A stretch of DNA of 43,278 bases, from positions 1 to 43,278 of the forward strand of contig CAZDZY010000010.1 in assembly GCA_964510055.1 (NCBI GenBank). The letters are read 5' to 3'. Position numbers and translations under genes: made by a program. Source of the DNA: DTFZ01 sp964510055 (GTDB lineage: Bacteria; Bacillota; Clostridia; Christensenellales; SZUA-584). The notes under the pieces were generated by a model. That model did not search any database. It was not told the origin of the DNA and saw nothing but the letters and a program-made list of their open reading frames with translations. Shown here in pieces: positions 1 through 7,880 of the stretch; position 1 is the stretch's first letter, and every line of letters starts with the position of its first letter.

Positions 1-50
1 TATTTGGTTTTGTCCGCTTGCGCTCCCAAAACCACACTAAAGTGTACAAT

Positions 51-81
51 AAAAAACCGCCTGGAACTAAATCTCAGGCGG
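51..81 (-). terminator. Intrinsic terminator of the AraC-type regulator gene
   Basis: A 7-bp perfect stem (CCGCCTG at 57-63 with CAGGCGG at 75-81) is followed, reading the minus strand, by six T (51-56). It sits 12 bases past the stop codon of the regulator gene. Confidence 0.85.
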
Positions 82-93
82 TCATCATGAATG

Positions 94-993
94 TTACTTG
101 TTAAGCGCCCTTACCGGCCGGGCTTCTATATACCCCCTGTAGCCCAGCGGCGTGAGTTGGAAGCGCGGGGCGTCGTCGTCAGCCCACTCGAATCCGTAAA
201 CCTTAGGGTCGTACTTCTTCATTACTTCCCAAAGGTCGCCTATGGCGTCCTCGAACTTCTCGTCGTCGAAAGGCTGCCCCTGGAATACCATCATCTTGCA
301 GGGAGGAAGGTCCATTATCTCATACCCCTGAGGCACCGGCCCATTATAATCGGCCGCCATCTCTACTCCCTGCACGTACTTCGACGTTCCGGGCTTTATC
401 ATGCTGTCAGGCAGCCACATTCCTATGGACTCGTAAAGCGCGTCTTTTATACCGGAAAGCACTTCCCATACGTCGCAGCCGACTTCTTCGCAGTATTCGT
501 AATAATGAGTAGCTTTTATGCCCCGCTTCAGTATGACTTTCCTCTTCGGACGCTCGACCACCTGTACGAAAACCGTATTAACGTTGTCTTGCATATCTTC
601 GTCTCCTTTTTGTTTTGTGAGGTAATAATCGCGGACTTTGGGCGGCATGAACAGTTTGACGCTTTCGCCTTTGGCGCAGTTTTTAGGCGTTGTGCCGAAC
701 TGTTTTGAAAAGGCTCGCGTAAAGCCTTCATGGGAGCCGAACAGGAAATCGAACGCGACGTCTACGATCTTTTCATTTCCTTTCCGCAGCCTCTCGGCTG
801 CGCGGGATAAACGGAGTGCGCGGATATAATCGAACGGAGCCTTCCCGGTCAGCTCTTTGAAAACGCGCGCGGCATGCCACGGCGAATATCCCGCTGTTCG
901 CGCAAGGTCTCCAAGCGTTATTGGCTCGGTCATATGCTTTTCGATATAATCCTGCATCCGCTGCACCCCAAGCAGCTTCTCCCATCGTTCCAT
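94..993 (-). CDS. AraC-family regulator with C-terminal GyrI-like effector-binding domain
   Basis: A 299-residue transcription factor. Residues 1-110 form the AraC/XylS double helix-turn-helix (first helix pair around ITLGDLARTAGYSPWHAARV, second around VDVAFDFLFGSHEGFTRAFS). A linker leads to a GyrI-like/SOUL-type ligand domain at about 130-295, which in the family binds small, often cationic or amphipathic molecules. The order (HTH first, ligand domain last) is that of the Rob/BmrR-like group. The ATG at 991-993 has a GGAGG ribosome binding site 7 bases upstream. The gene stands alone, divergent from the PadR operon, and ends in its own terminator. The ligand and targets cannot be read from the sequence. 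Confidence 0.92.
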   Translation of the reverse strand: MERWEKLLGVQRMQDYIEKHMTEPITLGDLARTAGYSPWHAARVFKELTGKAPFDYIRALRLSRAAERLRKGNEKIVDVAFDFLFGSHEGFTRAFSKQFGTTPKNCAKGESVKLFMPPKVRDYYLTKQKGDEDMQDNVNTVFVQVVERPKRKVILKRGIKATHYYEYCEEVGCDVWEVLSGIKDALYESIGMWLPDSMIKPGTSKYVQGVEMAADYNGPVPQGYEIMDLPPCKMMVFQGQPFDDEKFEDAIGDLWEVMKKYDPKVYGFEWADDDAPRFQLTPLGYRGYIEARPVRALNK

Positions 994-1060
994 CGACTAC
1001 CTCCGAAGATAGGATATCTTAAATCGGCAGTATGTTCTTGACCGTTTTTGCGATGATTTC

Positions 1061-1077
1061 TTATAACTACGTTATAA
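1061..1077. promoter_or_regulatory. Inverted repeat overlapping the regulator's own promoter
   Basis: TTATAAC-TAC-GTTATAA is an inverted repeat with perfect 7-base arms around a 3-base centre. It overlaps the likely -10 region of the AraC-type gene, so it could be an autoregulatory operator. AraC proteins more often bind direct repeats, so the assignment is only a suggestion. Confidence 0.4.
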
Positions 1078-1097
1078 CCTCATTACGGATATGTCAA
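1069..1097 (-). promoter_or_regulatory. Candidate sigma-A promoter of the AraC-type gene
   Basis: On the minus strand a perfect TTGACA (1092-1097) is followed either by TATAAC after 15 bases (1071-1076) or by TAACGT after 17 (1069-1074). The two -10 choices overlap and cannot be separated by eye. The leader would be about 70 bases. Confidence 0.5.
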
Positions 1098-1131
1098 TCA
1101 GGTTCACGCTTGAAAAAAATTATAAAAGGTA

Positions 1132-1160
1132 TTGACAACTATATCGGCAGCCGATATAAT
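1132..1160 (+). promoter_or_regulatory. Consensus sigma-A promoter of the PadR-DUF2812 operon
   Basis: A perfect TTGACA (1132-1137) and a perfect TATAAT (1155-1160) are separated by exactly 17 bases. Such a strong promoter would need repression, which fits the palindromes laid over it. Confidence 0.9.
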
Positions 1161-1195
1161 CTATATCGTCAGACGATATATCGGCGGACGTAATA
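1140..1195. promoter_or_regulatory. Tandem palindromic operators, probably for the PadR repressor
   Basis: Two perfect 19-bp palindromes are seen: TATATCGGCAGCCGATATA (1140-1158, between -35 and -10 and into the -10) and TATATCGTCAGACGATATA (1162-1180, at the start site). Their centres are 22 bp apart, about two helical turns. A degenerate third copy with an intact left arm lies at 1177-1195, overlapping the second. PadR regulators commonly repress their own operon by binding such AT-rich dyads; assignment to the adjacent gene is by position. Confidence 0.75.
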
Positions 1196-1215
1196 TATAA
1201 GATGAGGTGATAAAA

Positions 1216-1536
1216 ATGGCTGAAAGCACAGGCGCCCTTACAGAGGCGGTATTCTACATCTTATTATCGCTCTACAGACCGCTGCACGGTTACGGGATAA
1301 TGCAGAATGTAAGCTCTTTAAGCGGCGGGCGCGTAACTCTCGGTGCCGGAACGCTATATGGAGCTATAAATACGCTCGTAGAAAAAGGGTGGATAAACCC
1401 AAGCGGAGAAGATGCCGAATCGCGCAGGAAAGAATATGTGATAACGCAAGAAGGGAAAGCCGCTGCCGAGGCGGAATTGAGACGTCTCGGGGAATTGCTG
1501 GAAAACGGCAAAAGGATAATAGGGGGTATTATATAA
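1216..1536 (+). CDS. PadR-family transcriptional repressor
   Basis: A short (106 residue) PadR-like winged-helix protein: N-terminal helix (TEAVFYILLSLYRPLHGYGI), recognition region with the family-typical GTLYGAINTLVEKGWI, wing (RRKEYVITQEGK) and a C-terminal dimerisation helix. The ATG at 1216 is chosen because GAGGTGAT at 1204-1211 is a good ribosome binding site 4-5 bases upstream; a GTG at 1207 in the same frame lies inside that site. The stop codon overlaps the next ATG by one base, so the two genes are translationally coupled. It probably represses its own promoter and acts with the DUF2812 partner; the inducer is unknown. Confidence 0.92.
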   Translation: MAESTGALTEAVFYILLSLYRPLHGYGIMQNVSSLSGGRVTLGAGTLYGAINTLVEKGWINPSGEDAESRRKEYVITQEGKAAAEAELRRLGELLENGKRIIGGII

Positions 1537-2081
1537 TGAAACACGTTATAAGGAAACCTTATTGGAACTATGAAAAAGAGGAACGGTGGCTCAACGAGAT
1601 GTCCGCCAAAGGCCTCGCGATGTGTGATTACTCATGGATAAGATACGTATTCGAGGACGCGCCCAAAGGCGAGTATATATACCGTATAGAGCTGCTCGAA
1701 CACAACGCAGGGCATCCCGAGAGCCGCAAGTATATCGAGTTCCTCGAGGAGACGGGAGTGGAATTCGTGGCGTCGTATATGCGCTGGGTATATTTTCGCA
1801 AAAAAGCGGTGGACGGCCCGTTCGACCTGTATTCGGATATAGACTCCAGGATAACCCATTATAAAAGAGTATTCACCATGTGGGCAACGCTGGCTTTCGC
1901 GGAGATTTGCATAGGCTTCTCGAACATCACTATCGGCGTTACGCCTTTGGGCGAATCCAACCTGAACCTTATACTGGGGCTCTGCCTCCTTCCTATAGGC
2001 GCCGCGCTGCTCGTGCTGGCGCTCTCCACATGGCGGAAGATAAGACGCCTGAGAAAGGAAAAGCGGGTAAGGGAATCGTGA
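1536..2081 (+). CDS. DUF2812-family membrane protein coupled to PadR
   Basis: A 181-residue protein of the DUF2812 type, a family often found directly after a PadR repressor in Bacillota. Residues 1-105 are soluble and rich in W, Y and E (opening with a KPYWNYEKEERWLNEMSAKG segment typical of the family). Two membrane helices follow (about 112-133 and 141-163), then a very basic tail (RKIRRLRKEKRVRES). An AGGGGG ribosome binding site lies inside the end of padR. Biochemical function is unknown. By analogy with other PadR-partner membrane proteins it may take part in an envelope stress response, but nothing in the sequence proves this. Confidence 0.85.
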   Translation: MKHVIRKPYWNYEKEERWLNEMSAKGLAMCDYSWIRYVFEDAPKGEYIYRIELLEHNAGHPESRKYIEFLEETGVEFVASYMRWVYFRKKAVDGPFDLYSDIDSRITHYKRVFTMWATLAFAEICIGFSNITIGVTPLGESNLNLILGLCLLPIGAALLVLALSTWRKIRRLRKEKRVRES

Positions 2082-2089
2082 CCCGGAAG

Positions 2090-2125
2090 CGCCGCTGTAC
2101 AGAACGTACGGCGGCGTTGCTTTTA
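2090..2125 (+). terminator. Intrinsic terminator of the PadR-DUF2812 operon
   Basis: An 11-bp stem with one G-T pair (2090-2100 with 2106-2116, loop AGAAC) is followed by TTGCTTTTA. It begins 8 bases after the DUF2812 stop. Confidence 0.85.
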
Positions 2126-2145
2126 TACTCCCCCTGCGGTATCAT
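2117..2145 (+). promoter_or_regulatory. Weak candidate promoter for lipA-lplA
   Basis: TTGCTT (2117-2122) and TATCAT (2140-2145) are 17 bases apart, overlapping the T tract of the preceding terminator. The match is partial, but it is the only spaced pair seen between the terminator and lipA. Confidence 0.35.
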
Positions 2146-2167
2146 AAAACTATAACAGGGAGGCTTT

Positions 2168-3022
2168 ATGGAACAACATCGCAAACCCGAATGGCTCAAA
2201 AAGAAGATCGACCTAAAATCGCTAACCCAAATGCAAGCCCTCATGCGCTCGCTATCGCTCAACACCGTGTGCGAAAGCGCCGACTGCCCCAACAGGGGCG
2301 AGTGCTTCAAGGCAGGGACCGCTACGTTTATGATACTAGGCGATAAGTGTACGAGGAACTGCGGCTTCTGCGCAGTTGCCAAAGGCAGACCGCTGCCGCC
2401 CGAACCTGCCGAGCCGGAGCATGTCGCTTATGCGGCGGTGAAACTCGGGCTTAAGCACGTTGTGGTAACGAGCGTGACGAGGGACGATCTGCCTGACGGC
2501 GGCGCTTCCCATTTCGCGGCTGTGATAACGGAGCTGAAAGCCCGCCTTCCCGGCAGCACAGTCGAAGTGCTGATACCCGATTTTAAAGGCAGCGAAGAGG
2601 CTTTGAATACGGTTATCGGAGCTAAACCCAATATAATAAACCACAATCTCGAAACTGTTCCATCGCTCTATAAAACGGTGCGTCCGCAGGCGGTATATGA
2701 AAGGTCGCTAGAGCTTTTAAAGAGAGTGAAAAAGAGCGGCATTCTCGTTAAGACCGGTATAATGGCAGGGCTCGGAGAGACTAAGGAAGAAGTGCTTTCG
2801 CTGATTGACGATATCGCGGCCATTGGGTGCGACATACTGACTATAGGGCAGTACCTGCAGCCATCCAAAGCTCACCTGCCTGTTGCCGAATATATAAGCC
2901 CCGAACAGTTTGAGGAATATAAACTTGCGGCGCTGGAAAAAGGGATAAGATACGCGGCGAGCGCTCCGCTTGTGCGCAGCTCATATAGCGCCGCCGAAGC
3001 AATGAAAGAACTGAGAACATGA
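2168..3022 (+). CDS. lipA: Lipoyl synthase
   Basis: Radical-SAM enzyme that inserts two sulfur atoms into an octanoyl chain on a carrier protein to make lipoate. It is 284 residues, the usual size. The auxiliary-cluster cysteines C35, C40 and C46 (CX4CX5C), the radical-SAM cysteines C61, C65 and C68 (CX3CX2C) and the C-terminal RSSYSA motif are all present. GGGAGG precedes the ATG. Its stop overlaps the lplA start (ATGA), so the two are translationally coupled. No lipoylated E2 or GcvH gene is in the window, so the substrate proteins are encoded elsewhere. Confidence 0.97.
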   Translation: MEQHRKPEWLKKKIDLKSLTQMQALMRSLSLNTVCESADCPNRGECFKAGTATFMILGDKCTRNCGFCAVAKGRPLPPEPAEPEHVAYAAVKLGLKHVVVTSVTRDDLPDGGASHFAAVITELKARLPGSTVEVLIPDFKGSEEALNTVIGAKPNIINHNLETVPSLYKTVRPQAVYERSLELLKRVKKSGILVKTGIMAGLGETKEEVLSLIDDIAAIGCDILTIGQYLQPSKAHLPVAEYISPEQFEEYKLAALEKGIRYAASAPLVRSSYSAAEAMKELRT

Positions 3023-3990
3023 TATATATAAACTGCGATTCCACCGACGCTAAATTCAACTTCGCGATCGAAAAATACCTTTTGTATGATCTTGATGTGT
3101 CCGATGAATACTTTCTTTTCTGGAGGACTTCCCCCACGCTTATGATCGGCAGGTTCCAGAACACATTAGCCGAGATTAACATGCCGTACGCGAAAGCGCA
3201 TAATATAAATATCGTGCGGCGTGTTACGGGCGGCGGCACAATCTACACCGATATGAACGGGTGGCAGTTTTCGTTTATTATCAAACGCAAGGGCAGGCTG
3301 GAGTTTGAAACGTTCACGCGCCCCATAATAGAAGCCCTTCGCTCGCTTGGCGTAGAAGCAATGCTTACCGGGCGGAACGACCTGACTATCGGCGGGAAGA
3401 AGTTCTCGGGGAACGCGCAGTATACAGGCAAAGACGTGATGCTGCACCACGGGTCGCTGCTGTTCGATACCGACCTTGAAGAGTTGGTCCGTTCTCTGAA
3501 TGTAAGCGACGAGAAGATAATATCTAAGGGCATAAAGTCCGTCCGCCAGCGCGTTACAAATATCGCCGAGCACCTCCCAAAAAAGATGACGAGCCTTCAG
3601 TTCCGGGACGTCATGCTCTCGTACCTGCTTGAGGGCATGGGCGCGTATGCCCTCAGCGAAGAGGATATTGAAAACGTAAACGTGATAAAGCGCTCGCAGT
3701 TCGATACATGGGAGTGGAACTTCGGCGGCGACCCCAAATTCAACGTCACTAAAGAAAACCGGTTCACCGGCGGCAAGCTCACAGCGAAGCTGTTTGTGGA
3801 AAAAGGCCGGATAGCTAATATAAAGTTTTACGGTGATTTCTTCGCATCCGAGAGCCTAGTGGAGCTGGAAGGCAGCCTTGTCGGCTGCCGCTACAGCGAA
3901 GAGGATATAAAACATGCGCTTGTAAAAGCGCATGCGGAAAATTGTTTTTACAACATCACAAATGATGAGATAATGAGCTGCATTATCTGA
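3019..3990 (+). CDS. lplA: Lipoate-protein ligase A family
   Basis: A 323-residue lipoate/octanoate ligase that activates lipoate (or octanoate) with ATP and transfers it to a lysine of the target domain. Seen: the RRVTGGGTIYTD substrate-binding motif (67-78), the catalytic lysine K128 in KKFSGNAQ, and a C-terminal accessory domain (about 245-323) as in bacterial LplA. The family motif usually reads YHD where this protein has YTD. With lipA it could supply lipoate both by ligating octanoate for LipA and by scavenging. It converges on lspA with only four bases between the stop codons, and no terminator was recognised there. Confidence 0.93.
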   Translation: MIYINCDSTDAKFNFAIEKYLLYDLDVSDEYFLFWRTSPTLMIGRFQNTLAEINMPYAKAHNINIVRRVTGGGTIYTDMNGWQFSFIIKRKGRLEFETFTRPIIEALRSLGVEAMLTGRNDLTIGGKKFSGNAQYTGKDVMLHHGSLLFDTDLEELVRSLNVSDEKIISKGIKSVRQRVTNIAEHLPKKMTSLQFRDVMLSYLLEGMGAYALSEEDIENVNVIKRSQFDTWEWNFGGDPKFNVTKENRFTGGKLTAKLFVEKGRIANIKFYGDFFASESLVELEGSLVGCRYSEEDIKHALVKAHAENCFYNITNDEIMSCII

Positions 3991-3994
3991 TCAA

Positions 3995-4513
3995 TCATTT
4001 CCCGCCTTCCGGCTCTTTGGGGCTGTCAGAGGCTTTATCCTTCGGTTTGTAAATGAATATTACATAAACGCCGAGCAGTATAGCCCCCACAACGAGGCAC
4101 GCGTCAGCTATGTTGAATACCCACGGAAAATGGGGACTAAAATCTAAAAAGTCACGTACATGGCTGTATTCTATTCCTACGGCCACAGCGGTATAGACCC
4201 TGTCGATAAAATTGCCTATGGCCCCGCCCATTATCAGCGAAAGGCAGACCTTCAAAAGCAGGGGCTGCTTATGCCTTGTCTTTACCATATATACTCCGCC
4301 TGCAATTACCACTATTATAGTTACGACTATGAAAAAAGGCTGGGCCCCCTGCAATATTCCGAATGAAGCACCCTCGTTATAAGTATAAGATAATTTGAAT
4401 ACTCCATCTATAACAGTTATTGGACCACCATTGGCCTGTATCATTTGAACAAGGAAATATTTTGTAAGCTGGTCCGCAGCTACCGACAGCACTATTATGA
4501 TTATCTGAAGCAT
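3995..4513 (-). CDS. lspA: Lipoprotein signal peptidase (signal peptidase II)
   Basis: Membrane aspartyl protease that cleaves the signal peptide of lipoproteins after diacylglyceryl modification. It is 172 residues with four membrane helices. The catalytic pair D104 (GGAIGNFIDRV) and D137 (FNIADACLVVGA) and the DQLTK motif at 14-18 are present. A polar, charged tail of about 20 residues follows the last helix. GGAGG lies 4 bases before the ATG. It is last in the DUF512-der-plsY-lspA series. Likely clients in this window are the PstS-like protein and the two small lipoproteins. Confidence 0.96.
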   Translation of the reverse strand: MLQIIIIVLSVAADQLTKYFLVQMIQANGGPITVIDGVFKLSYTYNEGASFGILQGAQPFFIVVTIIVVIAGGVYMVKTRHKQPLLLKVCLSLIMGGAIGNFIDRVYTAVAVGIEYSHVRDFLDFSPHFPWVFNIADACLVVGAILLGVYVIFIYKPKDKASDSPKEPEGGK

Positions 4514-4544
4514 TATTCCTCCAAACGCCCGACAGGCTTAAGTT

Positions 4545-5153
4545 TTATAGTTGGTTTTCCTTGCCTTCGGCGAGCCTTTTTATATTAGCCCTGTGCGAGT
4601 AAAACACGAGCACGAAAAGCGCGGTGCACGTTAGGGGCACCCAGATCGATGTTATCGGCAGCCACCACTGCGTCAGATAGAATACCCACGACAAAGCGGC
4701 CATAACGAGCGTGCCTACAAGCGAGCCTATCGACATCGTTTTTGTTAAAGCTATAAGTATTATGCAGACCGTGAATACAATAAGCGCCTGCCAGGTCATT
4801 ATCACGAGAAAGACCCCGAAGCTCGTCGCTACGCCTTTGCCGCCCTTGAACTTCAAGTATACCGGCCATATATGGCCTACCACCGCCATAAGGCCGCCTG
4901 CGCACGCCCCGGCTATTTCTCCGGCGATCCAGAAGCCTATAAGGGAAGCCGCCACGCCTTTGAGCACGTCGCCCGCGAACGTTATAAGCCCCGGGACCCA
5001 TCCGTAACTGCGTATAACATTAGTCGTACCCGCGTTGCCGCTGCCCTCATTGCGTATGTCCCTGCCCTTAAGTATCTTTCCGGTTATGTAACCGAAAGAG
5101 ATACAACCGATCAAATAGCCTGCTGCCGCGGCAAGTAAACACATCCAATTCAT
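4545..5153 (-). CDS. plsY: Acyl-phosphate:glycerol-3-phosphate acyltransferase
   Basis: Membrane enzyme that acylates glycerol-3-phosphate with the acyl-phosphate made by PlsX, which is encoded at 16892-17896. It is 202 residues with about five membrane helices. Family motifs are SGNAGTTN (38-45) and the GGKGVAT loop after GHIWPVYLKF. The start is taken at ATG 5153: GGGAG lies 9 bases upstream, while an in-frame TTG at 5159 would crowd it. The der stop is 2 bases before the ATG, so the genes are coupled. Confidence 0.95.
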   Translation of the reverse strand: MNWMCLLAAAAGYLIGCISFGYITGKILKGRDIRNEGSGNAGTTNVIRSYGWVPGLITFAGDVLKGVAASLIGFWIAGEIAGACAGGLMAVVGHIWPVYLKFKGGKGVATSFGVFLVIMTWQALIVFTVCIILIALTKTMSIGSLVGTLVMAALSWVFYLTQWWLPITSIWVPLTCTALFVLVFYSHRANIKRLAEGKENQL

Positions 5154-5155
5154 AA

Positions 5156-6487
5156 TCAAGACTCCCTTTGATCTTTATTGTTCCTGTTACGGGCAACTAC
5201 TTTTACAGGCGTTCCCGCAAAGTCAAAAGACTTCCTCAGGTAATTCTCCAGATACCTCAAATACGAAAAATGCATCAGCCTTCCGTCGTTGACGAAGACG
5301 ACGAAATACGGCGGCGCCACACTTACCTGCGCGGCGTAATATATTTTCAGGCTCCTTCCTTTGTCGGTGGGAGGAGACACCGCCTCGACCGCCTCGGATA
5401 TGCAGTCATTTAAGAGCCCGGTAGTCACGCGCCGCATGTTGTTTTGCCTCGCGGCATTCAGCTCTTCAAACAGCTTCCCAAGCCTCTGCCCCGTCTTAGC
5501 CGAAATGTATACCGTCTTCGCGTAATCCATAAACGCGAGGTCCGCGGCGATATCTTTGTCAAACTTGTTCGTCGTGTATGCGTCCTTATCTACTGCGTCC
5601 CACTTGTTTACCGCAATCACGCACGGTTTGCCTTCATCGTGCACAAAGCCCGCTATCTTAACGTCCTGTTCCGTTATGCCTTCGAGCGCGTCTATCATCA
5701 CTATAACCGCGTCCGCGCGCCTCACCGCCGCAAACGAGCGTATAACGCTGTAGCGCTCTATCGATTCGTCTTCTATGCGCGCCTTTTTACGAATGCCCGC
5801 CGTATCGATAAGTATATAGTCCGCCCCGCCCTGCGTGAACGGCACGTCTATTGCGTCCCTCGTAGTCCCCGCCACTTCGGAAACTATCGTCCTTGTTTCG
5901 CCTATCAGCGCGTTGACAAGAGAAGATTTCCCTACGTTAGGCTTGCCCACTACCGCTATCTTTATTGCTTCCCCCGGCTCCTCCTGCATCTGGGGAAAGT
6001 CCTTTATCACTTCGTCGAGAAGGTCGCCGAGGCCAAGCCCCTGCGCCGAAGAGACTGTAAACAGGTTATCCATGCCGAGAGCGTAAAAATCGCAGGCGTT
6101 CAGTTCGTCCGCCTTGGTGTCGGCTTTGTTTACTACGGTTATAATAGGCTTTTTAGCACGCCGAAGCATGTCGGCAACCTCATAGTCTGCGGGCACGAGC
6201 CCCTGTTTCGCGTCCACAAAAAACAGTATCACATCAGCGATCTCAACAGCGAGCTGCGCCTGATGGCGCATCTGCACAAGTATCTCGTCTTTGCTGTCAG
6301 GGTCTATCCCCCCGGTGTCGATAAGCGTGAATTGGCGCCCCAGCCATTCCGCGTCCGCGTATATGCGGTCGCGCGTTACGCCCGGGGTATCCTCAACTAT
6401 AGATATCCTTTTTCCCGCTATCCTGTTGAAAAACGTGGACTTGCCGACGTTAGGCCTACCGACGACAGCCACAAACGGTTTCGCCAT
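5156..6487 (-). CDS. der: Ribosome-associated GTPase Der (EngA)
   Basis: Double-GTPase essential for 50S subunit maturation. It is 443 residues. The first G domain has the P-loop GRPNVGKS at 10-17 and a DTGG switch; the second has GKPNVGKSS near residue 180, DTAG and an NKWD specificity motif. A KH-like C-terminal domain (about 355-435) ends in a basic tail. AGAGG precedes the ATG, overlapping the end of the upstream gene, whose stop is 3 bases away. Der next to a DUF512 gene and plsY is a common Clostridia arrangement. Confidence 0.97.
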   Translation of the reverse strand: MAKPFVAVVGRPNVGKSTFFNRIAGKRISIVEDTPGVTRDRIYADAEWLGRQFTLIDTGGIDPDSKDEILVQMRHQAQLAVEIADVILFFVDAKQGLVPADYEVADMLRRAKKPIITVVNKADTKADELNACDFYALGMDNLFTVSSAQGLGLGDLLDEVIKDFPQMQEEPGEAIKIAVVGKPNVGKSSLVNALIGETRTIVSEVAGTTRDAIDVPFTQGGADYILIDTAGIRKKARIEDESIERYSVIRSFAAVRRADAVIVMIDALEGITEQDVKIAGFVHDEGKPCVIAVNKWDAVDKDAYTTNKFDKDIAADLAFMDYAKTVYISAKTGQRLGKLFEELNAARQNNMRRVTTGLLNDCISEAVEAVSPPTDKGRSLKIYYAAQVSVAPPYFVVFVNDGRLMHFSYLRYLENYLRKSFDFAGTPVKVVARNRNNKDQRES

Positions 6488-6490
6488 TCT

Positions 6491-7762
6491 TTACCTCTTT
6501 AGCAGTTCCGCAAATTCGTATCCGTCTGCCGCGGGAAATATCTTAATGCCGAGTTTGCTCTCAAGCGCGTCAAGCTCCATATCGTCAAGAAATACGCCTT
6601 CGCGCAGGGAGTCCGCGGATATAAGCAGCTCTTCTCCAAGATCCTTGCCGGACAAGGCCTCCAAATAATCCTTCCCTGCCAGCAGCCCCGAAACCGTTAC
6701 GCCGCCTCCGAACGTTAAATTCTTTACGCTGAATACTTTTATGTCAGCGCCCTTCAAGTTCAGCGGCTCCGCAAGCCCGCTGAAAAACGGATACGCGTCT
6801 TCCCCGGTCGCTATACTTATACTTCCGCTCTTAATATTTTCAGCAAGCGCTTCCTTTGCTTCGGCAAGGAACTTGCTCATCATCCCGACGCCGTTGCCCA
6901 GCTGCGAGAACGCCTCATATTCTTCCGCGGGCGGCAGGTCTTTTCCCGCTTTAATATAAAGCTCGTCAGCCGCGAATACAAACCGGGTGCCTAATTCATT
7001 TAAACATTCTTTCTGCCATTTTTCAACCCTTTTGATTATCTCTTCCGCAGCTTCTTTGATCACAGGCTTAAGGCCGGAGAGCCCGCTCCTGTGGCCCGTG
7101 AGCCCCACAGGCACTATGGCAAGCGAAACGGCGGCCGGGTAAAGCCTGCGCAGGAATCTATATGTTTCTTCGAGTTTCTCCCCATCGTTATAGCCTGGGC
7201 AGAGCACCACCTGTGAGTGAAAACTTATGCCGCTTACGGCCATTTTTTTAAGAAGAGGCCTTATCGGTATGGCGTTTTGGTTGCCGAGCATCACTTTTCG
7301 CAGCTGCTCGTCGACGGTGTGCACGGATATGTACAGAGGAGAAGCCTTGCGCCTTATTATCCTTTTTATTTCTTCCTTTTTAACAGTTGATAAAGTCACG
7401 AAATTGCCCATCAATAAGGAATAGCGCCAGTCTTCGTCTTTTTCGTACAGCCCGCTTCTCATGCCCCCCGGCAGTTGGTCTACAAAACAAAAAACGCATT
7501 TATTGCCGCAGACTCTTTTTTTGCCGAGCAAAGGCTTGGTGAACTCGAGTTCCAAAGGCTCATCCTCATCCTTTCGGATACAAAACGTTTTCTCTTTTCC
7601 CTGCCTTAATGCTTTTACGGTCAGCTTTTTCAATGCGCTGAAATAAACGTAATCGATATAATCGATAAGCTCTTCACCGTTTATCGATATTATACCGTCG
7701 CCTTTTCTGATCCCGGCCTTATAGGCCTCGCTTTCAGGGCCAACACTCTCAACTTCAAACAA
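6491..7762 (-). CDS. DUF512 radical-SAM-like protein with N-terminal PDZ domain
   Basis: About 423 residues. Residues 1-65 form a PDZ-like domain (VGPESEAYKAGIRKGDGIIS). A CX3CX2C cluster follows (C85, C89, C92 in CGNKCVFCF), then a radical-SAM-like barrel and the DUF512 C-terminal domain. The family is conserved in Clostridia and cyanobacteria, and its reaction is unknown. I place the start at TTG 7762: AAGGGGAG lies 7 bases upstream, the PDZ domain begins right there, and a TATAAT at 7793-7798 would leave the more upstream TTG (7804) untranscribed. It is first in the operon with der, plsY and lspA. Confidence 0.88.
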   Translation of the reverse strand: MFEVESVGPESEAYKAGIRKGDGIISINGEELIDYIDYVYFSALKKLTVKALRQGKEKTFCIRKDEDEPLELEFTKPLLGKKRVCGNKCVFCFVDQLPGGMRSGLYEKDEDWRYSLLMGNFVTLSTVKKEEIKRIIRRKASPLYISVHTVDEQLRKVMLGNQNAIPIRPLLKKMAVSGISFHSQVVLCPGYNDGEKLEETYRFLRRLYPAAVSLAIVPVGLTGHRSGLSGLKPVIKEAAEEIIKRVEKWQKECLNELGTRFVFAADELYIKAGKDLPPAEEYEAFSQLGNGVGMMSKFLAEAKEALAENIKSGSISIATGEDAYPFFSGLAEPLNLKGADIKVFSVKNLTFGGGVTVSGLLAGKDYLEALSGKDLGEELLISADSLREGVFLDDMELDALESKLGIKIFPAADGYEFAELLKR

Positions 7763-7792
7763 AGGTTTTCTCCCCTTCAGGTTGTTCGCGTC

Positions 7793-7798
7793 ATTATA
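7793..7798 (-). promoter_or_regulatory. Candidate -10 element of the DUF512-der-plsY-lspA operon
   Basis: A perfect TATAAT on the minus strand. The best -35 at 17 bases is TGGTAC, a poor match. It would give a leader of roughly 20 bases before the TTG start at 7762. Confidence 0.45.
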
Positions 7799-7880
7799 CC
7801 GCAATTTGTTTTTATGTACCAGTAAACAAATCTAGAACTTTTACCTAAATCGGGATTACAAAACTATTTGAGAATGGAAT

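Noticed and set aside
1207..1215. GTG start for padR
   Set aside because: It overlaps the ribosome binding site GAGGTGAT; the ATG at 1216 is correctly spaced.
5444..6502. A 352-codon plus-strand ORF opposite der
   Set aside because: A shadow frame of a clear der gene; the translation is rich in R, H and Y without any recognised domain or start signal. The same holds for the long frames opposite glyA, pyrH and cdsA.
7763..7804. Upstream TTG start for the DUF512 gene
   Set aside because: It precedes a TATAAT that is probably the promoter, and lacks a ribosome binding site.
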